Source: DATAXP01 sp036272935
Lineage (GTDB): Bacteria > Planctomycetota > Planctomycetia > Pirellulales > PNKZ01
Reading direction: 5' to 3'
Assembly (NCBI GenBank): GCA_036272935.1
Contig: DATAXP010000116.1
Span: 1 to 5,992, forward strand
Length of the DNA: 5,992 nt
A program made the position numbers and the translations under genes. Of the stretch, positions 4,867 to 5,992 are shown piece by piece (position 1 is the stretch's first letter; each line of letters begins with the position of its first letter). The notes beneath the pieces are model-generated. The model searched no databases, was not told the origin of the DNA, and worked only from the letters and a program-made list of their open reading frames with translations.

Positions 4867-5889
4867 ATGAAACATGATCGATCCGATACACATGAGGCCG
4901 CGGAAATCGCTGGCGGTGATAAGGGGGATCCCCACCAATACAAGATGCCGGCCGCTGCGAAGCTCTCAATTGAAGGCGAAAAGGCGATTGGGCTGGACAT
5001 CCAAACGGCAAATCGGGCGATCGAATCGCTGGCAGATGCTGCTTGGCCGGAAATCAGCTGGCTCCTCGACGGACTTGACCTCCGGCCCGTTCCCAGTGAG
5101 GACGTAAAGGCCCTAGCAAGCGAGGCGCTGGCAAGTGTTGCCCGTTCGATAACCGCCAGCCAATTGGACGCTAACACATTTGCGGCGCACGTGCAGCGAA
5201 GCTTGAGGGATCGACTGACTGCTTTCTTTAAGTCGCATGCCGAGTTGGGCGAGCATCTGGACGAATGGGTGATGAATCGCCTGCTTGGGGCGGGACTGCT
5301 GACGGCAATCGCTTCATCGGAGGCTCACCAGGAATTGATTAAACGTGTCGTTGCTGACCGCGACAAAGCTGTCAACCAGCTTGTGGAATCCCACATGCCA
5401 CTCGCCAGGCGAATGGCGCAGGCAGCGATGCGACAGAAGGATGAACTCGACGATCTTCTGAATGAAGCCGCCGTAGTTCTACGTCGATGCGCTTTATCTT
5501 TTGATCCGACCGCCGGCAGTCGATTTTCGAGCTATGCCCGCACAGCGCTCCTGGAGTTAAAGCGAAGGCGCCCGTCAAACACAACCACTAGATACACCGC
5601 TCGTCAGGTTCAAGGAGCCACCGGTGATGGTGAATCTGGCGGCAGCAATACGCAAATTGATCCTATCTCCGCTGCTGTCACTGCCGACAAGACCCGCCGC
5701 GCGATAGAAAATGCCCGGCGATTGCTAACTCCGGCCAGTCGGTCCTCGGCTGACCCTCCTGATCCGAAGTGCCAAAGCCCCTTGGACGCAGTAGAACTTC
5801 GCGACGACATCGAGCATCTGCTTCCTGCCCTGCGCCGTCTATCGTGGCTAGAACGTGTCCTTCCGGCAAGCGTGTATGAATCGTTTTGA
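4867..5889 (+). CDS. Sigma-70-like protein with region 2 but no evident region 4
   Basis: A 340-residue protein. Residues about 165-234 resemble sigma-70 region 2, which binds the RNA polymerase clamp and the -10 element: LVESHMPLARRMA, then DELDDLLNEAAVVLRRCALSFDPTAGSRFSSYA (192-224), with the typical FDP..G.RFS.YA ending. The aromatic residues normally following YA in regions 2.3-2.4 are replaced by RTALLELKRRR. Residues 235-305 are low-complexity. The C-terminus RDDIEHLLPALRRLSWLERVL looks like the first helix of region 4, but the protein stops at 340, before any -35-binding HTH. No continuation was found in other frames. The N-terminal 160 residues are helical and unrecognised. ATG 4867 has no clear ribosome site, so the start is uncertain (M27 at 4945 is possible). 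It could be an atypical sigma factor, a decayed one, or a regulator that only binds polymerase. Confidence 0.6.
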   Translation: MKHDRSDTHEAAEIAGGDKGDPHQYKMPAAAKLSIEGEKAIGLDIQTANRAIESLADAAWPEISWLLDGLDLRPVPSEDVKALASEALASVARSITASQLDANTFAAHVQRSLRDRLTAFFKSHAELGEHLDEWVMNRLLGAGLLTAIASSEAHQELIKRVVADRDKAVNQLVESHMPLARRMAQAAMRQKDELDDLLNEAAVVLRRCALSFDPTAGSRFSSYARTALLELKRRRPSNTTTRYTARQVQGATGDGESGGSNTQIDPISAAVTADKTRRAIENARRLLTPASRSSADPPDPKCQSPLDAVELRDDIEHLLPALRRLSWLERVLPASVYESF

Positions 5890-5891
5890 GG

Positions 5892-5939
5892 CGTGTGCTA
5901 TCGTGGGCGGTCAGCACACGACCTTCTGGAGAGACCGCC
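5892..5939 (+). promoter_or_regulatory. Possible H-type pseudoknot enclosing the ribosome binding site of the next gene
   Basis: CGTGTGCT (5892-5899) pairs with AGCACACG (5913-5920). Within its loop GGCGGTC (5906-5912) pairs perfectly with GACCGCC (5933-5939). The order gives an H-type pseudoknot: an 8-bp first stem, a 6-nt loop 1, no gap between stems, a 7-bp second stem and a 12-nt loop 3. Loop 3 contains GGAG (5928-5931), and the second stem ends one base before ATG 5941. Loop lengths fit crossing the grooves. SAM-II and preQ1 riboswitches use this topology to hide a Shine-Dalgarno, but the sequence does not match any I know. A plain hairpin of the second stem would hold the same site in its loop. 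Confidence 0.45.
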
Positions 5940-5940
5940 G

Positions 5941-5992
5941 ATGGATGGCAGCAAGACATGCACCGTTCCCGCTGGGCTAGAAAATGTTCGGC
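5941..5992 (+). CDS. Start of a gene cut by the right edge; possibly citrate synthase
   Basis: Seventeen open codons begin MDGSKTCTVPAGLENVR. GGAG at 5928-5931 lies 9 nt before the ATG, so the start is credible. It follows the sigma-like gene by 51 bp and may share its transcript. The PAGLENV phrase resembles the N-terminal PGLegV motif of citrate and methylcitrate synthases, which condense acetyl- or propionyl-CoA with oxaloacetate in the cytoplasm. With so few residues this is only a suggestion. Confidence 0.4.
   Translation, partial: MDGSKTCTVPAGLENVR

Noticed and set aside
4924..4933. GGGGATCCCC palindrome inside the sigma-like gene
   Set aside because: A single 10-bp palindrome within coding sequence with no partner sites; expected by chance.
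5892..5920. Reading the inverted repeat after the sigma-like gene as a Rho-independent terminator
   Set aside because: The 13-nt loop is long and the stem is followed by ACCTTCTGG, with no T-run; the downstream complementary segment and ribosome site fit a leader structure better.

Overview
The window looks like bacterial DNA of fairly high GC (judged by eye, not counted). It holds one end of a prophage or prophage remnant next to what is probably ordinary chromosome. A planctomycete host is my best guess. The basis is circumstantial: a Lys/Ala-tailed HARE-HTH protein, an odd sigma-like protein, and a terminase preceded by a ParB-type gene. No 16S or other marker is present to prove it.

Layout. 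Positions 1-1876 (minus strand) hold a two-gene packaging module. A 70-residue DNA-binding-type protein comes first, followed with an 11-bp overlap by a terminase large subunit that runs off the left edge. The terminase starts at GTG 1674, not ATG. Its first ~60 residues are clearly related to the small protein in front of it. Positions 2021-4196 (plus strand) form a compact cassette: a 111-residue protein of unknown function, a HARE-HTH protein with a histone-like basic tail, a terminator, a pair of palindromic operators, a Fic-family AMP-transferase with its own inhibitory helix, and a second terminator. Positions 4203-4388 (minus strand) hold a decayed ParB-like gene that keeps a good ribosome binding site but has a frameshift and an early end. 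Positions 4389-4866 carry no convincing gene but several inverted repeats. Positions 4867-5889 (plus strand) encode a protein with sigma-70 region 2 and no usable region 4. From 5892, a possible H-type RNA pseudoknot leads into the first 17 codons of another gene, perhaps citrate synthase.

How the parts fit. ParB, the small HTH protein and the terminase all read leftward and probably belonged to one packaging/replication module. The plus-strand cassette lies between them with its own terminators and operators, as expected of cargo ('moron') genes carried by a prophage. The decayed parB suggests the element is no longer fully functional. The sigma-like gene and the gene after it are probably host genes.

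The items most worth a second look are the shared domain of the small protein and TerL, the two helically phased operators before fic, the possible pseudoknot that places the Shine-Dalgarno in its loop at 5892-5939, and the region-4-less sigma-like protein.
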